Source: Ensifer sp. IC3342 (GTDB lineage: Bacteria > Pseudomonadota > Alphaproteobacteria > Rhizobiales > Rhizobiaceae). From it: 64,000 nt of DNA. Below, one piece after another: positions 51,418 to 60,635 of this stretch. Under the pieces are notes generated by a model. The model made no database searches. It was given only the letters and a program-made list of their open reading frames with translations, and was not told the DNA's origin. The stretch is from contig NZ_JADYVE010000001.1 of assembly GCF_020193655.1 (NCBI RefSeq), forward strand, positions 124,001 through 188,000, read 5' to 3'. The first letter of the stretch is position 1, and every line of letters starts with the position of its first letter. The translations under genes and the position numbers were made by a program.

Positions 51418-51493
51418 GGGCGATTAGCTCAGTTGGTAGAGCGCCTCGTTTACACCGAGGATGTCGGGAGTTCGAGTCTCTCATCGCCCACCA
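51418..51493 (+). tRNA. tRNA-Val (UAC)
   Basis: A 76-base cloverleaf with encoded CCA. Acceptor arms GGGCGAT/ATCGCCC, D-arm TAGCTCAGTTGGTAGAGC, anticodon arm CCTCG-TTTACAC-CGAGG with anticodon TAC, and T-arm GGGAGTTCGAGTCTCTC. Confidence 0.96.
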
Positions 51494-51558
51494 CTTCAGC
51501 CGACTAAAACGGACGAGTTGAACACAGCGGCATTTGCCTCTCAAACCGCGTGACCTCG

Positions 51559-51957
51559 TCACGCCCCGCTGTATTGCTCAACCGTCACGTGTTCGAGCCA
51601 GTCAACGACTTTGCCGTCAAGCGCTTCCTGGATAGCGATATGGGTCATCGCCGTGTCCGGCCCGGCGCCGTGCCAGTGTTTTTCGCCCGGCGGAAACCAG
51701 ACGACGTCGCCCGTACGAATTTCACGCCGCTCCCCGCCCCAGCTTTGTGCCAATCCGCGGCCGGCCGTCACGATCAGGGTTTGGCCAAGCGGATGGGTGT
51801 GCCAGGCCGTACGTGCGCCAGGCTCGAAAGTCACCGTAACGACGCGAACACGCGCCGGTTGAGGTGCCTCCAGCACCGGGTCCTGCCGCACCGAGCCAGT
51901 GAAATACTCGGTCGCGCCGCGCACCGAAGGCCTCGATCCGCATTCCATGATTTCCAT
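51559..51957 (-). CDS. Cupin-domain protein
   Basis: A 132-residue single-domain cupin. Motif 1 is [20 protein letters not shown] (two histidines, with a following glutamine and threonine) and motif 2 is [19 protein letters not shown]. This subgroup is often annotated as (R)-mandelonitrile lyase-like or carboxymuconolactone-associated cupin; the substrate is unknown. GGAGG lies 8 bases before ATG 51957. It is 56 bases downstream of the YhaN-like gene on the same strand, but no functional link is evident. Confidence 0.82.
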   Translation of the reverse strand: MEIMECGSRPSVRGATEYFTGSVRQDPVLEAPQPARVRVVTVTFEPGARTAWHTHPLGQTLIVTAGRGLAQSWGGERREIRTGDVVWFPPGEKHWHGAGPDTAMTHIAIQEALDGKVVDWLEHVTVEQYSGA

Positions 51958-52013
51958 CCGTGAGTCCTCCGTTGTAGATCCAAAGTCCAAGGCAGCGTGA
52001 AGCCGGCGCTTCG

Positions 52014-55000
52014 CTACAGCCTATGAATGGTTACCGACGGACAAGCGTACCGCGCGACGTCGCAAAGATGTTCATGGTGGGTAAGATAGATCACCTGTCC
52101 GACTCGCGCCATGTCGGCCATCAATTCGAAGGCACGACCGGCGCGATCGTCGTCGAAAGTTTCCATGATGTCGTCGGCGATAAACGGCAACGCCTCCCGG
52201 GCGGCGGCAACCTCGTGGTAGCCTGCGATTCTAAGAGCGAGATAGAGCTGGAACCGCGTACCCTTCGAAAGATCACCGGCGAGCTTCGATCCGCCCGAGG
52301 CGACGTTGGCAATGAGGAATTCCTGCCCCTTGTCCGCATGGGTGGAGAGGCCGGAATACTCGCCGCCGCTGATCTGCATGAACATCCGGGATGCCCGTTG
52401 CATCATGGCGCTGCGGTGGCGCTCGCGAAACAACCGTAGCGCCTGCTCCGCCGCAATCACCCCTGCCCTCAATCGCAAATAGCCGATCGCTTTGTTCTCG
52501 ATGTCGAGAAGCAGCGTTCGGCGCCGCTGCTCCAATTCGGCGACGCTGTCCCCGCCTTCGACGTTCGCAAGCGCCTTTTCCCGAGACCGAACCTCCGCAT
52601 GCAATTCGCTGACATCGCGATCAGCAGCCTCAATCGCCTCTTCCAACCTGGAGAGTTCGTGCCGCAGCGCCGTCTCGTCGACCGCTGCCAGCATCGCCTC
52701 GGCCTCATCACATGTTGCAACGCCGACCCGCGTGACAAGATCGTCCTCGAGTTCCGCGAGCCTTTGCCGCAACCTCTCCTGCTCGCGCACTGTGTCCAGG
52801 CAAGCGCCGACTTCATCGAGCGTGGCGCAGCCAAAGAAGTCGAGCATGATCTGCTTCGCGCACACATGCAGCCGCTCTTCCGCCTGCAGCCGTAGCAGGT
52901 CCGCTTCCATTCGCTCGATGCTGACGCTGGCCGCGTTGCGGCGCTCCTGCTGCTGATGAGCGATGCCGATCCGGTCGCGCAAGGCGGCAAAGAGCACCAA
53001 GGGGTCATCGGCGCCATCGCGCAACCCGAACGCTTCGGCCAAGTTCGAAACCGCCTCGGCGAACGCGGTCCGGTCGTTGCGCATGCCTGAGATTCGGTGA
53101 TCGAGATCAGCCTTGCGCTGCATCAGCTTGTCGAAGTCCTGCAGGACCGCGAGCATCGGCCCAATCTCTTGTGGATTTGGCTGCTCGATCTGCCCTGCGA
53201 GCCAAGTGCCCGCGAGCGCCTCGTGCCATTCACGCTGCCAGGCGGCCGTCTCAGCCTCTGCGATCCCGAGCGCGATCTCCCGGTTTTCAAGCGATTCCGA
53301 GGCCCGGCGATGCTGCTCAACAGCAGCACGATGGGCGGCGGCGGCCGTCTGCGCCTCGGAGACGACATGCTCCGTGACTGCGAGCAGGCCGTCGAGACGC
53401 GCCGGCAAGTTCTCGGTCACGCCAATGCGCGCTAGCTCGTCCTGCAGTGCGCGCACCATTGTCGCTTCTTCGCTGGCGGCCCGCTCGTGCTGCAGACGCG
53501 CCGCGCGCAAAGCCGCCCGGATTTCAAGCGCGGCCGCGCGTGTTGCCAACCAGGCTTCCAGTTGCGGCAACGGCGTGACGCACGGTAAGCCGCAGGCGCT
53601 CGCGGCTCTTCCCACCGCCGCGTCCAATTCCCCGCGCTCGCTGATCGCCGCGCGTCTTTGCTCTTCAAGCTCGCAGAGGCGGGCGCGCCGTTCGCTGATC
53701 GCACAGGTCAGGCCGCGCAACTCCGCTATCCGCTCCGCCTGCCCCAACCGGAACGTGATCGCCCGGTCGTCCTCCTTCAGCAGCGTTTCGAAGGCTGTCG
53801 CCGTGACGTCATCCAGCCGAAGCCGATGCTCCTGCCAGGCAAGATCGCGCCGCATGCGCAGTTCACTTGCGGCCGCGTCGTCCACCGCGCCGCCGAAGGA
53901 GTTGAGCGCCGCAAGACGCGCTTCGTCTCCGGCCTGGCGTTCGCTCTCGTCTGCAATCCTGGCATCGAGACGCAGCCGTCGCTCCGCCTGCAATGCTGCT
54001 TCGGCCCGCCAGGCCTCGACCACACCGGGCGCCGGGACGCAGCCCGCCGCAAGCTCGTCGGCGCTTCCCTCGAACGGCCGCAAGCCGTCGAGCTTGTCAG
54101 AAAGCTCCGCCTCCAGCCGATCGATCTCTCGGCTGGCCGCCTCCTGCCGAAGCAGGCAGTCGCTCTGTCGCGCCAGCCGCAGGCGCTCCGTGAGAGGGCT
54201 GAGATCTCTCCCGTTTCCATCGAGCCGGGCGAGATCCCGGTCAGCCTCCTGCCACAGCCGCTTTGCTTTCCCAGCCTCCTCGCGCGCGGATGAAAGCCGC
54301 TCGGCGAGTGTAGCGTGACGCTGCGCGAGGTCCTGCAGCCGGGCGCCGGCTGCTGCGGGCAGAAGAAGGGCGACAGGATCGGGATGGTCCTTTTGACCGA
54401 GGCGGACGAGACAGGCTTCAATACCGACTGACGTGACGGCAAGCTCCTCGATGCGAGACGGCATGTCGCGCGCCGCTGTCAGATAGCGGGCGTCGAGCGC
54501 CGTTTCGCGGAGCATGTCAAATCGCTCGGCAAGCGTCAGCGCCAGTTCGTCCAGAGGCAGGCCCTCCAGTTCCTCGCGTCGGCGGCGCAATTCCTCGTTC
54601 AGTTGCGAAAACCGGGCAGCGATTTCCGTTTCCGTTTTGCGGAGCGCCGGAAGGTCGCTCCACCATTGCGAAGGCGGCAGCGGTAGAGCTTCCTGGCGGG
54701 CGAGTTCTTCCCGCACGCTGCGAAGCCGACCGAGAAGCGGCATGCAGTCAAGCTGCGCGCGCGTCCGGTCCCGGACAACGCGCAGCTCTGCGCGCCGCGC
54801 CGACGCGCCATCGTGGCGCTCACGGGCAGTTGCCAGCGTCTTGCGAAGCGACGCATATTCGCGGGCGTTGATGTCGATCGCGCCACGCTCGGCCTTCAGC
54901 GCTTCCAGCGCACCCCTCAATTCGGCAAGTTCATGCTTGCGTCCTTGCGGCTTGTAGAAGGCATCTGCCTCGGCCCGCAGCGTCGCCAATACGGCACTGC

Positions 55001-55478
55001 TGTCCGGCAGGCCGGAACTCGCAGAAAACAGAAGCGAACCAAGCTCGCCCTCGCTCTTCAGAATGCTTTCACCGCCCTCTTCGATGCTGTCATCGTCCAG
55101 CGAAAACATCATGCGATAGGTTGCGCGATCGATGGAACCGAGAGCAGCCGAGAAGAGATTGTCCGGCAATGGCTGCTCATCGGGACCGATCAAGCTATTT
55201 GCGTTGCGCTTGATGCGATAGGCGTGATGTCGCCGGCCCACGGTTTCCACGATGCCACCCACGCGCATCGTCTGATAGGGGTGCAGGAAGCCATAAGGGC
55301 TGACGCGCTCAATCCCGAAAAGCAGATCGAGGAAACCGGAAAACAGGGTCGACTTGCCAGCCTCGTTCGGACCGTAAACCAGATGAAAATCCGGTTGCCC
55401 TGGATTGGCAATGCCGAAATCGAGGCTGCGCGCGGTGAATTTTCCGTAGCGCACTAGATCGAGCTGCTGAAGCCGCAT
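52014..55478 (-). CDS. Large AAA/SMC-like ATPase, YhaN/SbcC type
   Basis: A 1154-residue protein with split ABC/SMC-type ATPase ends around a very long, Glu/Arg/Ala-rich coiled coil. The Walker A motif lies near residue 34 ([20 protein letters not shown]). The C-terminal half-site has the signature [18 protein letters not shown], Walker [18 protein letters not shown] and a following histidine loop [12 protein letters not shown]. This is the YhaN family rather than classical SbcC. The start ATG overlaps the stop of the upstream metallophosphoesterase by one base (TGATG). The pair should work as a Mre11-Rad50/SbcCD-like DNA-end processing complex, with this protein as the ATP-driven clamp. Confidence 0.88.
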   Translation of the reverse strand: MRLQQLDLVRYGKFTARSLDFGIANPGQPDFHLVYGPNEAGKSTLFSGFLDLLFGIERVSPYGFLHPYQTMRVGGIVETVGRRHHAYRIKRNANSLIGPDEQPLPDNLFSAALGSIDRATYRMMFSLDDDSIEEGGESILKSEGELGSLLFSASSGLPDSSAVLATLRAEADAFYKPQGRKHELAELRGALEALKAERGAIDINAREYASLRKTLATARERHDGASARRAELRVVRDRTRAQLDCMPLLGRLRSVREELARQEALPLPPSQWWSDLPALRKTETEIAARFSQLNEELRRRREELEGLPLDELALTLAERFDMLRETALDARYLTAARDMPSRIEELAVTSVGIEACLVRLGQKDHPDPVALLLPAAAGARLQDLAQRHATLAERLSSAREEAGKAKRLWQEADRDLARLDGNGRDLSPLTERLRLARQSDCLLRQEAASREIDRLEAELSDKLDGLRPFEGSADELAAGCVPAPGVVEAWRAEAALQAERRLRLDARIADESERQAGDEARLAALNSFGGAVDDAAASELRMRRDLAWQEHRLRLDDVTATAFETLLKEDDRAITFRLGQAERIAELRGLTCAISERRARLCELEEQRRAAISERGELDAAVGRAASACGLPCVTPLPQLEAWLATRAAALEIRAALRAARLQHERAASEEATMVRALQDELARIGVTENLPARLDGLLAVTEHVVSEAQTAAAAHRAAVEQHRRASESLENREIALGIAEAETAAWQREWHEALAGTWLAGQIEQPNPQEIGPMLAVLQDFDKLMQRKADLDHRISGMRNDRTAFAEAVSNLAEAFGLRDGADDPLVLFAALRDRIGIAHQQQERRNAASVSIERMEADLLRLQAEERLHVCAKQIMLDFFGCATLDEVGACLDTVREQERLRQRLAELEDDLVTRVGVATCDEAEAMLAAVDETALRHELSRLEEAIEAADRDVSELHAEVRSREKALANVEGGDSVAELEQRRRTLLLDIENKAIGYLRLRAGVIAAEQALRLFRERHRSAMMQRASRMFMQISGGEYSGLSTHADKGQEFLIANVASGGSKLAGDLSKGTRFQLYLALRIAGYHEVAAAREALPFIADDIMETFDDDRAGRAFELMADMARVGQVIYLTHHEHLCDVARYACPSVTIHRL

Positions 55479-56752
55479 CACACGCCACCCTTAGCGGCGG
55501 CGCCGTGGAGGTGCGCCAACACATCCGCACTCCCCATCAGACTGGCATTCGTCGCCAGTTCTTCAAGAGCGTCTTCATCGGGCACCAGCATCTGCCGCAA
55601 CTCAGGCGGCAGTTGTTGTAAGAGTTCTTCGGCGACAGCCCTTATTTCCGCACGAAAGCCGAAGGCCGGCAGGACTTCTGTTTCGACGAGGGAGGAAAGT
55701 TCCTCCACCGGTTCCCGGGATTGTCGATCCTGCGCCCGCGGCTCCCTGCAGAGTAGGTCGACTTTCTCCAGCCAGCATCCACTGAGCCCCGCAGAAATGT
55801 TCGTGAGCTCCGTTTGCAGGAGATCGGCATCCCTTCTCAGACGCCAAGCAAGTGCAGAGGTGCCCGTCAGCGATAAACGCAGAATGAGGTTCTGCGCAGC
55901 GCACTCGTGCCGAATGCGGGTGAGTGCGCGGGCCGCCAGATCCAGCACGTCGCGCCACTCCATCGCGCCCGTGATATCGACCGACAGTCGCTCGAACACG
56001 GCCACGCCGATCGGGCGCTCCTCTATTTCGACACGTCCGTCATCGTCGATCGTGACCACGGTGACGCCTTTGGCACCCGCTTCGTTGATATCGCGGCCCT
56101 GCGGCATGCCCGGCATGACGATGAACGGCTGCTCGCTGTACACCTGGCGCTGGTGGACGTGGCCGAGCGCCCAATAGTCGAAGCCGTGCCGTTGGAGTTC
56201 GGCGACGCTGCAGGGCGCGTAGCGATCATGTCCCGGCGAGCCGGAAAGGCTCGTATGCAGCATGCCGATGTTGATCGCGTCGGCGACCGGCGGGTGAAAT
56301 GACGGCAGCAGACTCTCTGGGGCATGCGGATTGGCGAAGCTCACCCCGTGAATATGAACCGTTCTGCCGCTTGCCAGTGTCTTGGCGAGCATGGGCTTGT
56401 TTCGCCCCTGGAAGACGTGAACCGACGGGGGCAACGTCAACTCGCGCGTTACCTGGGACTGGGCGTCGTGGTTGCCGCGAATGAGGAACATCCGGATGCC
56501 GGCTTCGTCCAGGCGACGCAGTTCGCCGGCGAGGAACAGCGCAGTGTTCATGGAGGTCTGGCTACCGTCATAGAGGTCGCCGGCGATCAACAGCGCGTCG
56601 ACGCTTTCGGCGATACATAGGTCGACGATGCTTGTCAGCGCGCCACGGGTGGCTCCGCGCACGAGGTCGGCGAGCTCGGCATTTCTGAGAGCCAGGCTGC
56701 GCAAGGGTGAATCGAGGTGGAGGTCTGCGGTGTGGACGAAGCGGAAGGGCAT
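55478..56752 (-). CDS. DNA repair exonuclease-type metallophosphoesterase, YhaO/SbcD type
   Basis: A 424-residue calcineurin-like phosphoesterase. Five metal motifs are intact: HTADLHLD (D10, H12), LLIAGDLYDGS, LIRGNHDAQS, NIGMLHTSL and ALGHVHQRQV. The C-terminal 170 residues form the accessory region that in YhaO/SbcD-type proteins contacts the ATPase partner. I chose ATG 56752 (MPFRFVHTADLHLDSPL); an upstream in-frame codon at 56809 adds 19 unconserved residues. It is the first gene of the nuclease-ATPase pair. Confidence 0.9.
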   Translation of the reverse strand: MPFRFVHTADLHLDSPLRSLALRNAELADLVRGATRGALTSIVDLCIAESVDALLIAGDLYDGSQTSMNTALFLAGELRRLDEAGIRMFLIRGNHDAQSQVTRELTLPPSVHVFQGRNKPMLAKTLASGRTVHIHGVSFANPHAPESLLPSFHPPVADAINIGMLHTSLSGSPGHDRYAPCSVAELQRHGFDYWALGHVHQRQVYSEQPFIVMPGMPQGRDINEAGAKGVTVVTIDDDGRVEIEERPIGVAVFERLSVDITGAMEWRDVLDLAARALTRIRHECAAQNLILRLSLTGTSALAWRLRRDADLLQTELTNISAGLSGCWLEKVDLLCREPRAQDRQSREPVEELSSLVETEVLPAFGFRAEIRAVAEELLQQLPPELRQMLVPDEDALEELATNASLMGSADVLAHLHGAAAKGGV

Positions 56753-57057
56753 GGCCGACCATGGCCCGACGCCGCCTCGCCCGTCAATGGCGCCCAACTG
56801 GTCGGCCACAGGTGATCACACTGCCAATATCGTCGGCGTGACCAGCGATAATCACTTCCCTGTGGAGCGACTGCGCCAAACCTGCACGATCCGGCCGGCA
56901 GTTCCCCGGCTGACCACACAAACGCCTCGACAACGGGACCGTTTCCTATTGCTGAACAAGGACGCCTTAAGAATTAGGAGGTTTTTGTCGACAAATGTGC
57001 GAATTGTAACTATCAATAGTGTTACTGCCATTTGACATGGCACCTCAACATATACCT
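56753..57057. other. Divergent control region, with candidate MarR operator
   Basis: Contains the divergent promoters of the nuclease gene and the MarR regulator. The palindrome ACTAT-CA-ATAGT (57009-57020), inside a wider GTAAC...GTTAC frame (57006-57025), lies directly before TTGACA (57032-57037) and is a candidate autoregulatory operator. Confidence 0.45.
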
Positions 57058-57540
57058 ATGAAAGTCATGAAGAAGACATTCGAAGTTTCCGACAAGCTGT
57101 TCGAACTTTATCATCGCGTTCATCGACTGGTGAACGAGTCGATGACGGAGGAAGGCGTATCGCTTGCCCGAAGCAAGTTCCTGTTCTTTCTGAGCAAGCT
57201 GGGGCCTTGCCGATCCACGGACATCGCCTGTGCGCTCAACTTCGCGCCGAGGACTGTCACCGAGGCGATCGACGGACTTGAGCGCGACCGTCTGGTGATG
57301 AGGAAGCCCGACCCCGAGGACCGCCGCGCGAAAATCGTCTCGATCACGGAGACGGGCCGGGTCGTGCTCGAAGCGGCCGAACATCCGCGCAAGCAACTTA
57401 TCGAGGAAATCTTCTCGGCGCTCGACGACGAACAACTCGACCAGCTTTACGACATCGTCAGCAAGCTCGTGGAAAAGACCGACGAAATCCGCAAACGCAA
57501 GGAAGAGGCCGAACAGGCAGAAGTGGCCGTCGCCCGCTAG
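57058..57540 (+). CDS. MarR-family transcriptional regulator
   Basis: A 160-residue winged-helix dimer. The recognition region CRSTDIACALNFAPRTVTEAIDGLERDRLVMRKPDPEDRRAK has the typical MarR wing (D-P-x-D-R-R), and the flanking helices FELYHRVHRLVNESMTEE and LDQLYDIVSKLVEKTDEI form the dimer interface. The tail is charged (RKRKEEAEQAEVA). The start is uncertain: ATG 57037, 57058 and 57067 are in frame and none has a clear Shine-Dalgarno. It resembles the LdtR regulators of Rhizobiales, which control L,D-transpeptidase genes; that identity is not proven, so no symbol is given. Confidence 0.85.
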   Translation: MKVMKKTFEVSDKLFELYHRVHRLVNESMTEEGVSLARSKFLFFLSKLGPCRSTDIACALNFAPRTVTEAIDGLERDRLVMRKPDPEDRRAKIVSITETGRVVLEAAEHPRKQLIEEIFSALDDEQLDQLYDIVSKLVEKTDEIRKRKEEAEQAEVAVAR

Positions 57541-57573
57541 ACGACACGCGACGCTGAAAAGTCGAAGAATCAG

Positions 57574-57612
57574 AAGGGGCCGGGACGTCATGTCCTGGCC
57601 CCTTCCGTTTCT
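57574..57612. terminator. Bidirectional terminator between the MarR and phytase-like genes
   Basis: A 13-pair stem with one G-T pair: AAGGGGCCGGGAC (57574-57586) and GTCCTGGCCCCTT (57592-57604), loop GTCAT, followed by CCGTTTC on the plus strand. It lies 33 bases after the MarR stop and 15 bases beyond the convergent gene's end. Confidence 0.8.
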
Positions 57613-57626
57613 CCTGGCGTTTGCGC

Positions 57627-59822
57627 TTACATCGCGTCGATGGCGCCTATGGAGAAGAACAGGGTCTCGCCGGAGGAGTCGTCGACGCCATCGTTGTCCG
57701 TGACGACATAACCGTTTCCAGCCGCGTCGACGGTAAAGCCCTCGACCTTGTCAACGACGTAGCCGTTCAGCGCCTTGAGGTCCGGGATGAGATCACGCAC
57801 CTCTTCCTTGTTGACGACCGGCAGATCGCCGCCGAGTGCAGCCGGCTTCAGGTCGGCGAGCGCGATGCGGTAGAGCTTCTTGAGCTTGGCCGCTTGCCCG
57901 ATCAGGTTGTCGCGCTCGGTAATATAGGCGTAGTTGCCATGGACCGAGATCTCCGAAAGACCGACCCAGCCTTCTTCCGACTTGTCGAGCGGATAACGCA
58001 CGGCGCCCCACTCCTTGCTCGCCGGCCTGTAGGAGACCAGTTTGACGAAACCTTTCTCGTCATCCTTCCATTCGCGCTGAACCGCCATCCAGAGAACTTG
58101 GTCGTCGCCCTCCCCGACCGTGGCTATGCCCTCGAAGCCATAACGGATCTCGTTAGCGCGCAACTCTTCCGGCAGTGCGATCTCTTCCTTCACCTCGCCC
58201 TTCTTGTTCACGTGGAAGATCGCGTGGCTGTAAAGCTTGTCCGAGTTGCCTTCGGACGCGAGCCAGAAGCCACCCTTGCCGTCATTGGCGATGCCTTCGA
58301 TGTCGAGCTTCTGGGCCGCCATACCGTCACGGGTGATCGGCAGTGCTTCGGTGATCACTGCCGGCTTCTGCGAGGCGTCGATGGTGTAGATCATCGGCTG
58401 GGACGCAAAGACCGAATCGTTGACCGCGCGTAAGAAACCGGGCTTGTCATCGACCGCAGCGAGCCCCGAGAGCGCGCCGAAGCCGATGGGCAGCCCATCC
58501 TTCTCAGCGGAGCGGATCTGCGGATAGACGGCGTCGCCTTCCGTCCGTTCATAGATCATGACATGGGCGCGCGCACCACCGTCCTCAACGAGATCGACCT
58601 CGTTTGCCGTTGCGAATAGGTTACGATCCGGAATCGCGACTGCGCCTTCGGGAGATACGCCGGAGGGGAGAAGCTGGAGCAGCTCGGGTTCCGTGCCGGT
58701 ATCCTTGTAAACGCCAACGATCGAGGCGCGTTCCGAGAGCAGGAAGAAGAGATTGTCGTCACCGAAACGCGCCGCTTCGAGGCCTTCCGGCTCGACGCCT
58801 TTCGCAGACGATCTTTTGTCCGGATAGTGGCCGATCGCCGCGATCGCATGTTCGAAGGCTGCACCGGATTCGAACAGTACCTTGCCCGTCGTATCGAAGA
58901 TCGTGAAGCCGCGCGCGCCGCCCTCATAGTCGCCCTCGTTGGCGACGACTAGGCGGTTATCGTCGAGCCATTTCACCGCGTCCGGCTCACGTCTGCGGCC
59001 GGCCTGGTCGCCGGTGAACGAGATGGCGCCGTCGCGCTTGGCGTCGATGTTCTTGAGATCGACCGCGCCGGCCGAGAAATGCGTCTTCACGGCAGCGGAT
59101 TTGCCGTCGATGATGACGACGTGGTTATTTTCCTGCAGCGTAAGCGCAATTTCGTCCTTGCCGTTGAAGGCGACGAATTCTGGCTCCGGGTCCTCCCCGG
59201 CTATTTCGGCGAGCCCGGTCAGGGCAACATGCTTGATGCTCGAGCAATCGGCGACACCATCCTTCAACGAGAGGATCACCAGATCACCGGCCGGCAATTG
59301 CGGAATCTGCCCGTCGTTCACCTCCTCGTCGCGCTCGTTTTCGATCGCGATCGTGGCGAGCGTCTTGTCCTTGTTGATCGCAATCGAGTCCGGCTGGCCG
59401 CCAAGGTCGCAAGTCGCATCGATCTGTTTCGTCGCGAGATCGACCACAGCAACGAGGCCGGAGGGCTTGGTAAAGCTTTCGCGCGTGTTGACGGCAACAA
59501 GCGCCTTCGCGTCGGCAACTGCAACCGAAGTCGGCTCGCCATCGAAAGATACGATGCCGCCCGCCTTCGGTGCCCTGGCATCGGTGATATCGATAAAGCC
59601 GACGCGCTTTCCGGGGCTGTCGGAATAGATGAGCGTGTTGCCATCTTCGCTTGCCGTTATGATTTCGGCCGAGGTCGCGGCTTTGCGGTCCGCGCCTTCC
59701 GGCAGATTGTCCACGACGGCAAAGGATGCAACCCGGTTGAAAACCTGTTCTGCATGCGCGGCTGATGCCGTCGATGCGGCGAGCGCTGCCGCCAATGCTG
59801 TGGTGATTGAAAATGTCTTCAT
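57627..59822 (-). CDS. Exported esterase-like phytase-family protein
   Basis: A 731-residue exported protein. The signal peptide MKTFSITTALAAALAASTAS ends at AAHA before EQVF. The mature protein is built of beta-propeller-like strands: an N-terminal half with repeated DG/VAV units (SVAVADAKALVAVNTR, IAINKDKTLATIAIEN) and a C-terminal half that matches the esterase-like activity of phytase family (GVEPEGLEAARFGDDNLFFL, LDIEGIANDGKGGFWLASEG, YGFEGIATVGEGDDQVLWMA, DKVEGFTVDAAGNGYVVTDN). A role in phosphate release from organic phosphoesters is a guess. GGAGGGACAC lies before ATG 59822. Ends near a shared terminator with the MarR gene. Confidence 0.85.
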   Translation of the reverse strand: MKTFSITTALAAALAASTASAAHAEQVFNRVASFAVVDNLPEGADRKAATSAEIITASEDGNTLIYSDSPGKRVGFIDITDARAPKAGGIVSFDGEPTSVAVADAKALVAVNTRESFTKPSGLVAVVDLATKQIDATCDLGGQPDSIAINKDKTLATIAIENERDEEVNDGQIPQLPAGDLVILSLKDGVADCSSIKHVALTGLAEIAGEDPEPEFVAFNGKDEIALTLQENNHVVIIDGKSAAVKTHFSAGAVDLKNIDAKRDGAISFTGDQAGRRREPDAVKWLDDNRLVVANEGDYEGGARGFTIFDTTGKVLFESGAAFEHAIAAIGHYPDKRSSAKGVEPEGLEAARFGDDNLFFLLSERASIVGVYKDTGTEPELLQLLPSGVSPEGAVAIPDRNLFATANEVDLVEDGGARAHVMIYERTEGDAVYPQIRSAEKDGLPIGFGALSGLAAVDDKPGFLRAVNDSVFASQPMIYTIDASQKPAVITEALPITRDGMAAQKLDIEGIANDGKGGFWLASEGNSDKLYSHAIFHVNKKGEVKEEIALPEELRANEIRYGFEGIATVGEGDDQVLWMAVQREWKDDEKGFVKLVSYRPASKEWGAVRYPLDKSEEGWVGLSEISVHGNYAYITERDNLIGQAAKLKKLYRIALADLKPAALGGDLPVVNKEEVRDLIPDLKALNGYVVDKVEGFTVDAAGNGYVVTDNDGVDDSSGETLFFSIGAIDAM

Positions 59823-60141
59823 GTGTCCCTCCGTGTCGCGACACATGGCAAATAGCCCCTGCGCTGTGCCGCTGTTGGCATCCGGAATCGCTGGATCGTT
59901 TCACGCGCCGGATGGGAGGCTTTTGCAACCGTCGTGTAACAGCTCAATGACACGGTGGTAGAAACGAAAAGAGGCCCGGACGAACCGGGCCTCAAGTGAC
60001 CTGCTTGCTTGCCTCCGCGATAAAGCGGCGCCGCGGCAGATGAAACATGAACCTCTCTGCTGCCTATATTCTCACAAGGGAAACGGCAAGACAGGGTGCA
60101 ATGAGATGTTCGCTCGGGTTCTGAAACCCGCAAACACCAGA
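59823..60141. other. Promoter of the phytase-like gene and hupB 3' end
   Basis: No gene is visible. It holds the upstream region of the exported phytase-like gene (minus strand) and the 3' untranslated region of hupB, which ends at the hairpin 59971-59993. Confidence 0.5.
59971..59993 (-). terminator. Terminator of hupB
   Basis: Perfect nine-base arms GAGGCCCGG (59971-59979) and CCGGGCCTC (59985-59993). On the minus strand the stem is followed by TTTTCGTTTC. It lies about 150 bases after the hupB stop, implying a long 3' untranslated region. Confidence 0.75.
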
Positions 60142-60414
60142 TTAGTTGACAGCGTCCTTGAGGCCCTTGCCGGCCGTGAACTTCGGCACGTTGCGGGCCG
60201 GGATGTCAACTTCCGCGCCCGTGGACGGGTTGCGGCCCTTCGAGGCTTCGCGGCGGGTCACGGAGAAGTTGCCGAAGCCGACGAGGCGGATGTCGCCACC
60301 GTTCTTCAGTTCAGCCTGGATGGTCTCGAAAACTGCATCAACTGCAGAAGACGCATCGGTCTTGGAAAGTCCGGCCTTCTCAGCAACGGCAGACACGAGC
60401 TCATTTTTGTTCAT
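60142..60414 (-). CDS. hupB: DNA-binding protein HU
   Basis: A 90-residue histone-like DNA-bending protein. It begins MNKNELVSAVAEKAGLSKTD; the conserved GFGNFSVTRREASKGRNPSTG and the DNA-intercalating beta-arm with the RNP triad (GRNPSTGAEV) are intact. Monocistronic, between terminators at 59971 and 60552. The lon-hup order is common in proteobacteria. Confidence 0.96.
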   Translation of the reverse strand: MNKNELVSAVAEKAGLSKTDASSAVDAVFETIQAELKNGGDIRLVGFGNFSVTRREASKGRNPSTGAEVDIPARNVPKFTAGKGLKDAVN

Positions 60415-60544
60415 GTTTCCACCCCTTTCATTTGGTTCGAAACGACTGTCTTGTTAAGCCGGGGCGGTTTGCGCATCGCCCACGTCTTGCCATTCCCAAT
60501 TGCGCCTAATCCCTTGGAATGCAAGGCTTGCGGAGAGTTTTTAC

Positions 60545-60574
60545 AACAAAAAAGACCGGCAAAGTGCCGGTCTT
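60545..60574 (-). terminator. Terminator of lon
   Basis: Ten-base arms AAGACCGGCA (60552-60561) and TGCCGGTCTT (60565-60574) with a 3-base loop; on the minus strand the stem runs into TTTTTTGTTG. It lies 62 bases after the lon stop. Confidence 0.85.
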
Positions 60575-60635
60575 CCTTGTTTTTCTGGCGAGGGGCGCAA
60601 GCGGGACACAGTCCCACGCCCCTTCCGGGACTTGA

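Noticed and set aside
59925-59945. Possible PHO box upstream of the phytase-like gene (CTGTTAC-N4-CGGTTGC on the minus strand)
   Set aside because: Spacing fits, but the second half matches the CTGTCAT consensus at only about three of seven positions.
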